A stretch of DNA of 64,000 nucleotides from JBAXTZ01 sp037129925 (GTDB lineage: Bacteria; Bacillota; Negativicutes; JBAXTZ01), in contig JBAXTZ010000015.1 in the NCBI GenBank assembly GCA_037129925.1, forward strand, positions 1 to 64,000, in the 5' to 3' direction. Positions within the stretch are counted from its first letter, which is position 1, and each line of letters opens with the position of its first letter. Shown piece after piece: positions 17,681 to 25,280 of the stretch. The notes beneath the pieces are model-generated. The model worked only from the letters and a program-made list of their open reading frames with translations. It was not told the origin of the DNA and made no database searches. The position numbers and the translations under genes were made by a program.

Positions 17681-18457
17681 CTATTTGCCCAATTTCGCCA
17701 CTGAATTCACCAACGCCTGCACTGATTTTGTTTCAATTACTACGCTGCAATTCAATTCCGAACTTAACGCTAGAAATTTTCGTAAATCAATCTCGCCCTC
17801 GAAAAATTCCAAATGGCATTTTTCGCCGATAGCATCGTGCAAATGGAAATGAGTGATTTTGTCAGAATACTTTTCAAACACTGCGCTATCAGAATAACCA
17901 GCCGCATGATCATGTCCGACATCCCAAGTCAAAAATACATTGTCGTATTCCAGCAATAATTCCAACGCTTTGCGAATGTGCGGCATAGAAAAATTCCCGG
18001 TGTTTTCAACGCAGATTTTCGCCCGTTTTTCACGGGCAACCGGCAGAATGATTTCCAGCGATTGCTGCAAGTTACGAATAAAATCATCGCAATATTCATC
18101 GTACAGCCATACTTTCTTGTCCGGCAACTTAAAATGAACCCCATTATTCAAATGAATATTCAAAATATCAATCATCCCGGTCGGAACAGCGTTCAAAGTA
18201 TTATTTAGCAAATTGACGAAGCCATTACGAATGTCATCGTGAAACGATGCCAGATCAAGTTCTTCCGGCGCATGGATATTAAACCGCACCCCCTGCTCAG
18301 CAAAATTACGATAGTCAATTTTCGCAAGGTTGGCAACCGAATAATCCGGCAGATTCATGTTCAGTTCAACAAAACTCAGCCCAAGCTGCTTGCATAAAGC
18401 CACCTGCTGTTGCAGGGTTTTTAACTCGATTAATGTTGGCATACCGAAGTGTTGCAT
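17681..18457 (-). CDS. Sugar phosphate isomerase/epimerase-like TIM barrel protein
   Basis: 258 residues of the xylose isomerase-like / endonuclease IV-like TIM-barrel superfamily. Metal-ligand-type segments are RFNIHAPEE, ILNIHLNNG, KICVENTGNF, WDVGHDHAAG and ITHFHLHDA, ending with VVIETKS. In this fold these His, Glu and Asp residues bind a divalent metal for isomerase, epimerase or AP-endonuclease chemistry. The exact substrate is not visible. Length is on the short side for the family. AAGGAG precedes the ATG. It stands between a Tim44-like gene and the zinc-ribbon gene on the same strand with short gaps, so they may be cotranscribed. Confidence 0.75.
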   Translation of the reverse strand: MQHFGMPTLIELKTLQQQVALCKQLGLSFVELNMNLPDYSVANLAKIDYRNFAEQGVRFNIHAPEELDLASFHDDIRNGFVNLLNNTLNAVPTGMIDILNIHLNNGVHFKLPDKKVWLYDEYCDDFIRNLQQSLEIILPVAREKRAKICVENTGNFSMPHIRKALELLLEYDNVFLTWDVGHDHAAGYSDSAVFEKYSDKITHFHLHDAIGEKCHLEFFEGEIDLRKFLALSSELNCSVVIETKSVQALVNSVAKLGK

Positions 18458-18484
18458 AAATTAACTCCTTGTTTAGTCAATAGT

Positions 18485-19282
18485 TCACTGATTACAATCA
18501 ATTGCTCGTTTCAAATTCCGGGAGTGCGTAATCCGGTCCAACAGCCAACCGTCTGAGTGGCGGATGAAGCGCCACTCTTCTTCAAACCGCGTCGGTGCGG
18601 ATTTGTTGCCGTCGACAACTTCGTTCGTCTCTGTGTCAACGGTGTAGTCAATCATCTCGCCGAGGATGTACGCAGTAAAAGCGCTAATACCGTATTTCGG
18701 ATTGGACACCTTGATAATTTCGCACTTTAGCAGCCTGATATCTTTGAGAATGTTGTGCTCATGCTGATTGTCCATATCGCGGTATGAATCCTGCCATTCT
18801 TCCTGCAGCCGCTCCGTCATGCAATCACGCAGACAACGGTTATCATGTTTCGCCCAGGCATCCTGCGCTTTAAAATAAGTATCGGTCACAACCTCAATCA
18901 GATATTGTTTGTCCCAGTTGATATCGGCTGCTGCATGACGTTGCAGCCGAAAATGACTCCACCTGCTTTGCAGTGGCCGGAGCATTTTGGCAACCGTCTG
19001 GCTAGTGCGGGTTTTGTACCAGATATAAAACGCAACCATCAGAAAAAAGATAATTATGAGCAGATAATCAAATGGCGTCCACGGTCCTGTCGAGCCTCCT
19101 GCGCCACCAGCATGTCCGCCAACAAAACCGCCGCCAAAACCGTGCGACCCACCACCGCCGCCATGTCCACCGCCCCCGCCACCGTGACCACCGCCACCGC
19201 CGCGGGCGAAGACAGACGAAGAACTTATTTTTAAAAAACCCAACAGAACCCAAGCATTAACATAGTATCTGATTGTTTTCAT
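18485..19282 (-). CDS. Tim44-like domain membrane protein with Gly/His-rich linker
   Basis: 265 residues. A signal or anchor segment (about 5-25) leads into a low-complexity linker of Gly with spaced His and Ser (residues 28-62). Then comes one membrane segment (YLLIIIFFLMVAFYIWY), and a C-terminal Tim44-like domain of about 150 residues ending in an EEEWRFIRHSDGWLLDRI motif typical of bacterial Tim44-like proteins. The linker is encoded by a very G-rich repeat (C-rich on the plus strand). Start choice is uncertain: ATG 19282 has GGTGA upstream; ATG 19294 lies four codons earlier with no clear site. The family is linked to membrane protein handling, but the role here is unknown. Confidence 0.75.
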   Translation of the reverse strand: MKTIRYYVNAWVLLGFLKISSSSVFARGGGGGHGGGGGGHGGGGGSHGFGGGFVGGHAGGAGGSTGPWTPFDYLLIIIFFLMVAFYIWYKTRTSQTVAKMLRPLQSRWSHFRLQRHAAADINWDKQYLIEVVTDTYFKAQDAWAKHDNRCLRDCMTERLQEEWQDSYRDMDNQHEHNILKDIRLLKCEIIKVSNPKYGISAFTAYILGEMIDYTVDTETNEVVDGNKSAPTRFEEEWRFIRHSDGWLLDRITHSRNLKRAIDCNQ

Positions 19283-19303
19283 TATTTTCACCATTACATA
19301 ATT

Positions 19304-20524
19304 CTATAGCCCGTAGCGAAGAACGACCAGTAACTGCCATATGCCATCCAACGCTACAAAATTTCTCGACCAATTATCTACTTCCACGCCTATCCCCTCA
19401 AAAACCATTTTGCTGGCTTTGTTCTTGTCAGTATCCATTTTCCAAACCACTCCAACAGATTTTGGATAGAAGAACCCGCAACCGCTGTTGGATGTAATCC
19501 AGCCATTGTTGTTTTGCATGCCGGATGCGGCAAAGCCACCGAGACCAAAGCCAAAATAGGCATCAACATCTCCGATATGTATACCAGCCAACCCCTCAAC
19601 TGCTAATGTGCCCAACACCAAATCTGTAGTTATTTCATTATTGCGAGTTGATGCAATTGTATTAGGGAATAATCCATAAAAAAGTGTCGTATAAAATCCT
19701 GCTGTAGCGCGGGCACCAGCATAAAAACCGGGAGCGAGTTCAGTTTCATGGACCAAACCAACACGCACTCCCGCAGGCAAAGGATCAAAACCAACCTCAA
19801 GATAGTTGACGGATGCTTTGCTTTTCGGATCGGTTTTTGCTATTACTTTCTTGTCATCAGTCGACAAAATAGATTCTACTACAGCCAGTTTGGTTTGAGC
19901 TTCTGTTGATTCAGGATTTATTTTCAACACCGACTTATAATCAGCACTGGCTTTTTCGTATTCCCACAGACCATATTCGGCATTGGCTTTTTCCAGCAAC
20001 GCACCTGGCGCGCGCGGGTCTATTTTCAGCGCATCTTCGCAATCTGTCAATGCTTCCGAATACTGCAATAGCAGATTATGTAACCGGGCAAGTTTGATAT
20101 AGGCTTGAGCGTTGGTTTTATCAGCAGCGACAATGACATAAAAGTCTCCCAGCGCAACATAATATTTTTTCATTTCCATATAAGTACAACCGCGATAATA
20201 GCGTGCGTCGTTATTTGCGCCATCTTTCGCAAGCAACATAGAAAAATCTTTTATTGCTGAATCATATTCGCCCAACCAGTAATAAGCTTGTCCGCGGATG
20301 TTCAGCGCTTGAATATTACTAGCATCAATTGCCAAAATGCGATCAGCGAAATTTATCGCGTGACGATAGTTTCCTGCCACTATATTGTCGCGTGCATTTT
20401 CGCAATATTGTGCAATTTTGTTCTGTTGCTCCACAGCATCAATCGTATTGCCGTTTTCGGACACAAAAGCATGATTGGAAAATATTATCAAACATAATGC
20501 CAGTAATATACATGTTCGCAACAT
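19304..20524 (-). CDS. Secreted TPR protein with C-terminal barrel-like domain
   Basis: 406 residues. A signal peptide (LLALCLIIFSNHAFV) is followed by about five tetratricopeptide repeats (residues 40-235: e.g. ALNIRGQAYYWLGEYDSAI, ALLEKANAEYGLWEYEKAS). The C-terminal 160 residues (VNYLEVGFDPLPAGVRVGL onward) are rich in short beta strands and Gly and end in LLVVLRYGL, like a small outer-membrane barrel. TPRs suggest protein contacts in the periplasm. GGAGG sits correctly before the ATG at 20524; upstream in-frame ATGs precede the signal peptide badly. The barrel reading is inference; an alternative is a periplasmic beta domain. Confidence 0.7.
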   Translation of the reverse strand: MLRTCILLALCLIIFSNHAFVSENGNTIDAVEQQNKIAQYCENARDNIVAGNYRHAINFADRILAIDASNIQALNIRGQAYYWLGEYDSAIKDFSMLLAKDGANNDARYYRGCTYMEMKKYYVALGDFYVIVAADKTNAQAYIKLARLHNLLLQYSEALTDCEDALKIDPRAPGALLEKANAEYGLWEYEKASADYKSVLKINPESTEAQTKLAVVESILSTDDKKVIAKTDPKSKASVNYLEVGFDPLPAGVRVGLVHETELAPGFYAGARATAGFYTTLFYGLFPNTIASTRNNEITTDLVLGTLAVEGLAGIHIGDVDAYFGFGLGGFAASGMQNNNGWITSNSGCGFFYPKSVGVVWKMDTDKNKASKMVFEGIGVEVDNWSRNFVALDGIWQLLVVLRYGL

Positions 20525-20589
20525 ACTACCTCCAGAGCCGTCTATCTTCATGATATTGCCAACCATTTATTTTTTGTTAGCTTCCGAAG

Positions 20590-22074
20590 CTACATTTCGT
20601 CCCGGTTATTCGCGTCCCGACAAAGATACTTCTTCCACACCGCAAAAACGAGTAAAACCGATGCTACCATCACTAAATCGCTACGCCAACCAGAAACATC
20701 CAGAAAGTATTCCTTTGTTTGTGTTCTGTCCAAAATCGCGAGCGCTTGCGAAAAATTCCAGCCAAACGCTATTCCGATAGCAGCCGCTAGATGCTTGGTC
20801 TTAAATACAGCAAGCACAATAAACATTGCAAATAAATACTGACCAATCCAATCTAATACAGTGTAATAATCAGAGAAGCAAACATTTAAAATCATAAAAA
20901 ATGACGCTACTATGAATGCCGCGCCGTACTTACTAAAGCCTTTTCGCTGAATGCTTGCAACGAAAGAAAACATCCCAATGCCTACAAGAATCGAAGCGGA
21001 CAAATAATAAATAAACGAAAGGCCAAAATATTTCCAGAAATTCACGCCGCTGTAATCAGGAAGATGCGTACTGCTAACAAACGCTAATCTTCCAAGAAAA
21101 CTAAGTGCAAAGACGGCAAATCCTAATAACGTGTATATCAGTAATATTCTCCACGCCCTTTTATTGTCGAAAAACACATAGCTTGGGCTACCGTTCTGAC
21201 GGTGCTCAAACCACATTACACAAATAACGCCACCAGCTATCGCAAACCAGTTCTCACCTAACATCCTAAACAAAGCCAAATATTCCACAGAAGTTTTGCT
21301 GAATTTCAGAACGTCAAAAGTGACTTTTTTTAATCCGAACAGTGAAAAGATCAGACTCACTGCAATACTTATAACAGAAAAAATGACGATAAATAACAGA
21401 CTTTTGCCAATCGCTTTTAATGCAGCCCGGTTATTCTTTTCTGGAACTGCAACCAGCTCATCCTTTGTTGACACTTCAACAGTGTTTTTGCTTATTGCAG
21501 TTTGAACCGAGTTGTTTTGTTCTTCTTCAAATGCTATTTGATTTTTGATTTCTTTTGCCAGTCTGTCATAGACTAAACTAGCCTTTATTCCCTTATAATA
21601 GCAGTAGACAATAAAAAAGATAATAGTAATCTGAATCCAAATTAGTCCGGAGGTCGCGGCAGTTAATCCGGCCAACAACACAATGAACACCAATAACGAC
21701 AGGAACAATGCGGTTTGATATTTGCGATATATACCCCACCCCAGTATCAAAAAAATCAACCCAACCACTATATCGAACATTTGTCCATCACAGTCGTAAA
21801 CAAACCACCAGGCAAGAAACCAATTCATCCAAGCTAAACTCTTCAACTTTGCAATCGCTTCTTTGAGCTGCGCTTTCTTATTCGAACCAAGAATTCGCGC
21901 TTCGGAGTAATCAATCTCCTGACCGCAGCGAACACAGTATATCGCTTGCTGATTTTTTGGTTTTCTGGTTCTTCTATACTCAGAATAAGCAAAAGCAAAA
22001 TAAATCAATGCCGTCACGGCGGCAAAATAATAGCCAGTCACTATGTCCACAATAATTATTCCGACGGCAAACAT
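20590..22074 (-). CDS. Zinc-ribbon-family membrane protein, 3' portion of a frameshifted gene
   Basis: 494 residues, many membrane segments. It carries the third cysteine site of the family (YCVRCGQEIDYSEA, near residue 46) and the four-segment block shared with paralogues. It then continues into a C-terminal membrane domain different from theirs (about 220-490). The ATG 22074 is internal: reading this frame upstream gives KIQYSEACVLFS, which joins the open frame of 22056-22502 at a run of six A residues (22107-22112). One extra A there would restore a single protein of about 640 residues. So this is the larger part of a broken gene, or a product of slippage on the A-run. Function unknown. 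Confidence 0.65.
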   Translation of the reverse strand: MFAVGIIIVDIVTGYYFAAVTALIYFAFAYSEYRRTRKPKNQQAIYCVRCGQEIDYSEARILGSNKKAQLKEAIAKLKSLAWMNWFLAWWFVYDCDGQMFDIVVGLIFLILGWGIYRKYQTALFLSLLVFIVLLAGLTAATSGLIWIQITIIFFIVYCYYKGIKASLVYDRLAKEIKNQIAFEEEQNNSVQTAISKNTVEVSTKDELVAVPEKNNRAALKAIGKSLLFIVIFSVISIAVSLIFSLFGLKKVTFDVLKFSKTSVEYLALFRMLGENWFAIAGGVICVMWFEHRQNGSPSYVFFDNKRAWRILLIYTLLGFAVFALSFLGRLAFVSSTHLPDYSGVNFWKYFGLSFIYYLSASILVGIGMFSFVASIQRKGFSKYGAAFIVASFFMILNVCFSDYYTVLDWIGQYLFAMFIVLAVFKTKHLAAAIGIAFGWNFSQALAILDRTQTKEYFLDVSGWRSDLVMVASVLLVFAVWKKYLCRDANNRDEM

Positions 22075-22502
22075 TGAAAACAGAACGCAGGCCTCAGAAT
22101 ATTGAATTTTTTATGAAATGCTCCGGCTTTTCGAAACAGCCGTTCACTGACCACCACATTATGATGCTGCAAATCTGCAGTCACACAGTCTTTGCAATAC
22201 ATCAGTAACTCATGCTCAGGATGTTTAAACCTCGAATTAATAAGTATTCCTAGCAAATATACTACACATAGTGTGGTAGCAATGATATTTTTAAATATTA
22301 TCGGTGCGATCACAGCAAACATCGCCAATAGCTCCAACATAATGGTCAACAGCCAATGTTCGGAACTGCAGCTGATTATTTTTAATACACCGTTCGTCGC
22401 CACCGCATTGCAAAAATCATGGCTGGCTGTCATATCGTTGCCGCATTTCTCACAATATAGTGAATTAGAATCAACAACACAGCCGCATTTTATGCAATAC
22501 AC
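22056..22502 (-). CDS. Zinc-ribbon-family membrane protein, 5' portion of a frameshifted gene
   Basis: 148 residues starting at GTG 22502 (AGGAGAG upstream), reading MYCIKCG with knuckles CIKC and CEKC. Two membrane segments and the second site YCKDCVTADLQHHNV follow, the same order as in the protein at 15450-17645. After residue AGAFHKK the frame leaves homology and runs through a non-homologous tail (RPAFCFQCLPSE) to a stop. It overlaps the downstream fragment by 19 bases. Together with 20590-22074 it represents one ancestral gene disrupted at an A-run. Confidence 0.65.
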   Translation of the reverse strand: MYCIKCGCVVDSNSLYCEKCGNDMTASHDFCNAVATNGVLKIISCSSEHWLLTIMLELLAMFAVIAPIIFKNIIATTLCVVYLLGILINSRFKHPEHELLMYCKDCVTADLQHHNVVVSERLFRKAGAFHKKFNILRPAFCFQCLPSE

Positions 22503-22529
22503 GCTTCTCTCCTTTAGCTTGTCATACGA

Positions 22530-22640
22530 TTATTTCTTTTCATCTACAACCGGCGCAGCAATTTCCTTCACGCCCGATTTCTTATCCATCAACGTCGAAA
22601 TATACGCCGTCAGCATACCAATGCCACCGTTGTCGTGCTC
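22530..22640 (-). pseudogene. Relic of the C-terminus of a second SPFH gene
   Basis: The minus strand reads 36 codons ending in TAA that copy the end of the intact SPFH gene at 27181: GMLTAYISTLMDKKSG is identical in both, and the tail EIAAPVVDEKK matches EIVAPVMDEKK. Nothing upstream of the relic continues the gene. Its position, about 27 bases before a zinc-ribbon gene start, is the same as that of the intact SPFH stop before the zinc-ribbon start at 27155. This shows a duplicated SPFH/zinc-ribbon unit whose SPFH copy was lost. Confidence 0.8.
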
Positions 22641-22651
22641 CTAAATCTTCC

Positions 22652-22765
22652 TTAAATTCCGGATTTAAGTACCTTGAGAGAAAACTTCTGGCAATTCTCC
22701 GCTATCGCTTTGGCCGCATCAGAATCATAAAGTTCGTTATTAATTTCATTTAACCAAAAAATCAT
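22652..22765 (-). CDS. Possible small ORF or gene relic (37 residues)
   Basis: An ATG inside the end of the AAA ATPase gene opens a 37-residue frame reading MIFWLNEINNELYDSD and ending KVLKSGI. Its composition looks protein-like, but no ribosome site precedes it and I do not recognise it. It may be the end of a gene deleted between the ATPase and the SPFH relic. Low confidence. Confidence 0.2.
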   Translation of the reverse strand: MIFWLNEINNELYDSDAAKAIAENCQKFSLKVLKSGI

Positions 22766-23882
22766 ACCAATTTTTGCGATCAATACATACTACATTCGCA
22801 TTTTCGTAAGCATCCAGAAACTCTTGCGGCGCACGGAACGCCCGCGATGGTGCGCTCCACTTGAATTCATAGCCGTGTAGTTGCCCGTCACGTTCTTCGA
22901 TATAATCAATCTCTTTGCCGGCATGGGTGCGCCAGAAATAACTGTTAACCAAATAATTACAGTTGATGTTGCGTTTCATCCGCTCGGCGATACAGAAATT
23001 TTCCCATAGCGCGCCTTTATCATTGCGCAGTTCCGGCGGCGCAAAATTCTGAATCAGGCTGTTTCGCACGCCGATATCATAGAAGTAAATTTTCTTTTTG
23101 CGACTCAGTTCATTGCGCAGATTTCTTGAAAACGGCGACAAGCGGAAAATCACAAAACACTTTTCCAACAAATCGATATAGTTTTCAACAATAGTCTTGG
23201 AAACTCCCAGCAAACCGCAAAGCTCATTGACCGAAACCTCGCTGCCAATTTGCAGTGCTAGCGCTTGTAATAATTTTAACAGGATTTCCGGCCGCCTGAC
23301 CCGTTCGTGTTCCAATACATCTTTGTATAAATAACCGCCGGTCAATTCATCCAACTCCTGCCGCGCTTCATCATCGCTGCTGGTAAATATTTGCGGATAA
23401 AAGCCAAAGCGCATTATTTTGTCACTCACAGCTTCAAACGGTAATATTTGCACCTGACTCTCAATTTCAGCCAGAGCCAGCGGCGGCAACAAAAAGTGTC
23501 GCGCCCTGCCGGTAAGCGGTTCGCCGGTTTTATTCGCCAGGTCGAAGCTGGACGAACCAGTTGCAATAACCTGAATATCTGGCAGTTCATCCGCGATGAT
23601 CTTCAAAATCATCCCGATGTTTTCTACCCGCTGCGCTTCATCAAGAACAATCAGCCGGTAGTTCCCCAAATAATCCCGCAGTGTTTCTTTATTCTGATTA
23701 GCAAGCGCAATCTGGTTCGGCAATAGGTCACAGTTGATATAACGGCTGGTGCCTGGATGTTTGGCGAGAATCGACTTGACAAGTGTGGTTTTCCCCACGC
23801 GCCGCGCACCAAACAGCACTACAACGCGGCCTTTGAATAATTGTTTCTCAATCTGAACGCCAAGCAATCTTTCAAAAAACAT
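22746..23882 (-). CDS. AAA ATPase with C-terminal nuclease-like domain (DUF4143 type)
   Basis: 378 residues. N-terminal P-loop GARRVGKTTLVKS (residues 25-37), Walker B LIVLDEAQRV, sensor-like ATGSSSFDL; then a helix-turn-helix-like middle (VNELCGLLGVSKTIVENYI). The DUF4143 region at the C-terminus holds a PD-(D/E)XK-like core (EIDYIEE, then YEFKWS). These proteins are common in anaerobes and archaea, and their role is unsettled. It has its own good promoter (23934-23962) and GGAG before the ATG. It is inserted between decayed zinc-ribbon and SPFH copies, so it may have arrived as a single mobile gene (inference). Confidence 0.85.
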   Translation of the reverse strand: MFFERLLGVQIEKQLFKGRVVVLFGARRVGKTTLVKSILAKHPGTSRYINCDLLPNQIALANQNKETLRDYLGNYRLIVLDEAQRVENIGMILKIIADELPDIQVIATGSSSFDLANKTGEPLTGRARHFLLPPLALAEIESQVQILPFEAVSDKIMRFGFYPQIFTSSDDEARQELDELTGGYLYKDVLEHERVRRPEILLKLLQALALQIGSEVSVNELCGLLGVSKTIVENYIDLLEKCFVIFRLSPFSRNLRNELSRKKKIYFYDIGVRNSLIQNFAPPELRNDKGALWENFCIAERMKRNINCNYLVNSYFWRTHAGKEIDYIEERDGQLHGYEFKWSAPSRAFRAPQEFLDAYENANVVCIDRKNWYDFLVK

Positions 23883-23933
23883 TTGTCTTTCTCCGATATT
23901 ATGTCAAATTTGGGATTTATACATCCCGAATTC

Positions 23934-23962
23934 ATTATAATTTAGATCGTTTGATTGTTCAA
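23934..23962 (-). promoter_or_regulatory. Promoter of the AAA ATPase gene at 22746-23882
   Basis: On the minus strand TTGAAC (23962-23957), a 17-base spacer and TATAAT (23939-23934) make a near-consensus sigma-70 promoter about 50 bases upstream of the ATG. Between them and the start, GGGAT and ATCCC (about 23912-23927) form a small dyad. Confidence 0.7.
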
Positions 23963-23980
23963 ACAAAATCGCCTGACGGA

Positions 23981-24049
23981 TTACCACCACCGTCGCATTG
24001 CAAAAATCACGGCTGGCGGCTGGTCATTGCCGCATTTCAAGCAATACAT
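23981..24049 (-). pseudogene. 22-codon relic of a fifth zinc-ribbon family gene start
   Basis: The frame reads MYCLKCGND and ends after 22 residues at TAA. GGAG lies before the ATG as in the intact paralogues. At DNA level it closely matches the start of the gene at 22502 (same run around the second CxxC knuckle and the following FCNAVAT region), but the first knuckle is deleted and the frame is shifted after ND. It marks where another family member stood before the AAA ATPase gene. Confidence 0.7.
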
Positions 24050-24152
24050 ACAATCTCCATAATTTGATTTGCGTCGCCAACACTTATTTCAAGCTTTCTT
24101 CAGGTAGAACCATAAATTTCCCGCCCGCTTCAAGGTGGTTTTCCAGAAACCA

Positions 24153-25238
24153 TCAAATCTCTTTATCGATAATTATTTTTCGATAGACATCTCGCTTTAG
24201 ATTTTTGTATCGAGCATAAGACTTTAATCCTCGCACATAGGTCAAAACAATAACTGCCTTTAGAAAGATTACACTATTAAAAATATAAACAATGCCGGTC
24301 GCTTTGACCATTACCCAAGCATAAAAAATAACCATAACCAACGAAACTATCATTGCTATTCGGGAAAACTTGGATATTCTCCAAGCTAGCAAACCGAAAA
24401 GTAACGCAGTCACTAATTCAACGACTCTCAGCTGCTCCCCTGATATTAACGCGTAAAACATGAATGCCACATTGAATAGAGCTAAAATCTTCATGTTCCA
24501 CGCTTCATACATACTACTATCCAGTTTGTCTGGATCAATGTATTCAAGACCTTCAAGCGTCACAAATCGACCGCAGGCACAACAATGAGTCGCAACCGCA
24601 TCCTTTTGTATCCGTTGTAATTTTTGACGCTCCAGAGCTTTGAAAGTGGTCAGCATGTTCTTATTATCAAATACCAAATACATCATCAGTAATAAACATG
24701 GTGCATACAATGATAAACTTTGCAAGCTGAAAAGGCTGTCGTAACGCCAGCCATATTTCAAGTTTTCATAAAAAAAATCAAACATTACGACAAAGACTAT
24801 CACCAAATATTCTAAATTGCTTTTGTATGAATATAAATTGTCGTAATACCATTCAACATATTTTTTCTCAACATTAATAATATTTTTTGCCACAGCCCCG
24901 CTCAATTTGCTTTTAAAACAATCCGGGCAGACCATCAGCGGCTCTTGAAACCTTAGTTTTCCACGCGATACAACCGCCAGCAATATCACCAAATACACGG
25001 TTAGGAGTATCGAAAGATAAACATTGATATAACACCAATTCAGAATCAATGCGCCAATTGCGCTGAAAATAATCCATTTCTTTTCAGCACTCTTATGCTT
25101 TACAGTAGTGTACATTTCACTTGGCGTTGAAATCAGAAATTTTTCCAGGCATCGCTTAGCGACTCGCAAATCGGTTCCGCACTGAACACAATTAATTGCT
25201 TCAACTGAATTTTCACTTCCACATTCAGGACAATACAT
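24153..25238 (-). CDS. Zinc-ribbon-family membrane protein, module-only form
   Basis: 361 residues. It consists of only the shared module: zinc ribbon MYCPEC/CVQCGTD at the N-terminus, two membrane segments, the second site VCPDCFKS, more segments, the third site HCCACGRFVTLEG, and four C-terminal segments. The ATG 25238 has GAGGTG just upstream and gives the family N-terminus. The gene starts 43 bases after the 25281 gene stop. After its TGA the same frame runs on for 22 codons reading WFLENHLEAGGKFMVLPEES before TAA, so the stop may be recent or leaky. Function unknown. Confidence 0.7.
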   Translation of the reverse strand: MYCPECGSENSVEAINCVQCGTDLRVAKRCLEKFLISTPSEMYTTVKHKSAEKKWIIFSAIGALILNWCYINVYLSILLTVYLVILLAVVSRGKLRFQEPLMVCPDCFKSKLSGAVAKNIINVEKKYVEWYYDNLYSYKSNLEYLVIVFVVMFDFFYENLKYGWRYDSLFSLQSLSLYAPCLLLMMYLVFDNKNMLTTFKALERQKLQRIQKDAVATHCCACGRFVTLEGLEYIDPDKLDSSMYEAWNMKILALFNVAFMFYALISGEQLRVVELVTALLFGLLAWRISKFSRIAMIVSLVMVIFYAWVMVKATGIVYIFNSVIFLKAVIVLTYVRGLKSYARYKNLKRDVYRKIIIDKEI

Positions 25239-25280
25239 ACCGCACCTCATCAAACTTGTCAACTCTGGCTGTCCATAACA

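Noticed and set aside
18994..19210. Gly/His-rich coding repeat as a possible tandem-repeat element or separate plus-strand ORF
   Set aside because: It is in frame inside the Tim44-like protein and explained by a low-complexity linker; the plus-strand frames are Arg/His-rich shadows.
20590..21400. CPBP/CAAX protease domain in the C-terminal part of the frameshifted zinc-ribbon protein
   Set aside because: The expected EExxxR and paired His motifs are not visible despite the similar membrane pattern.
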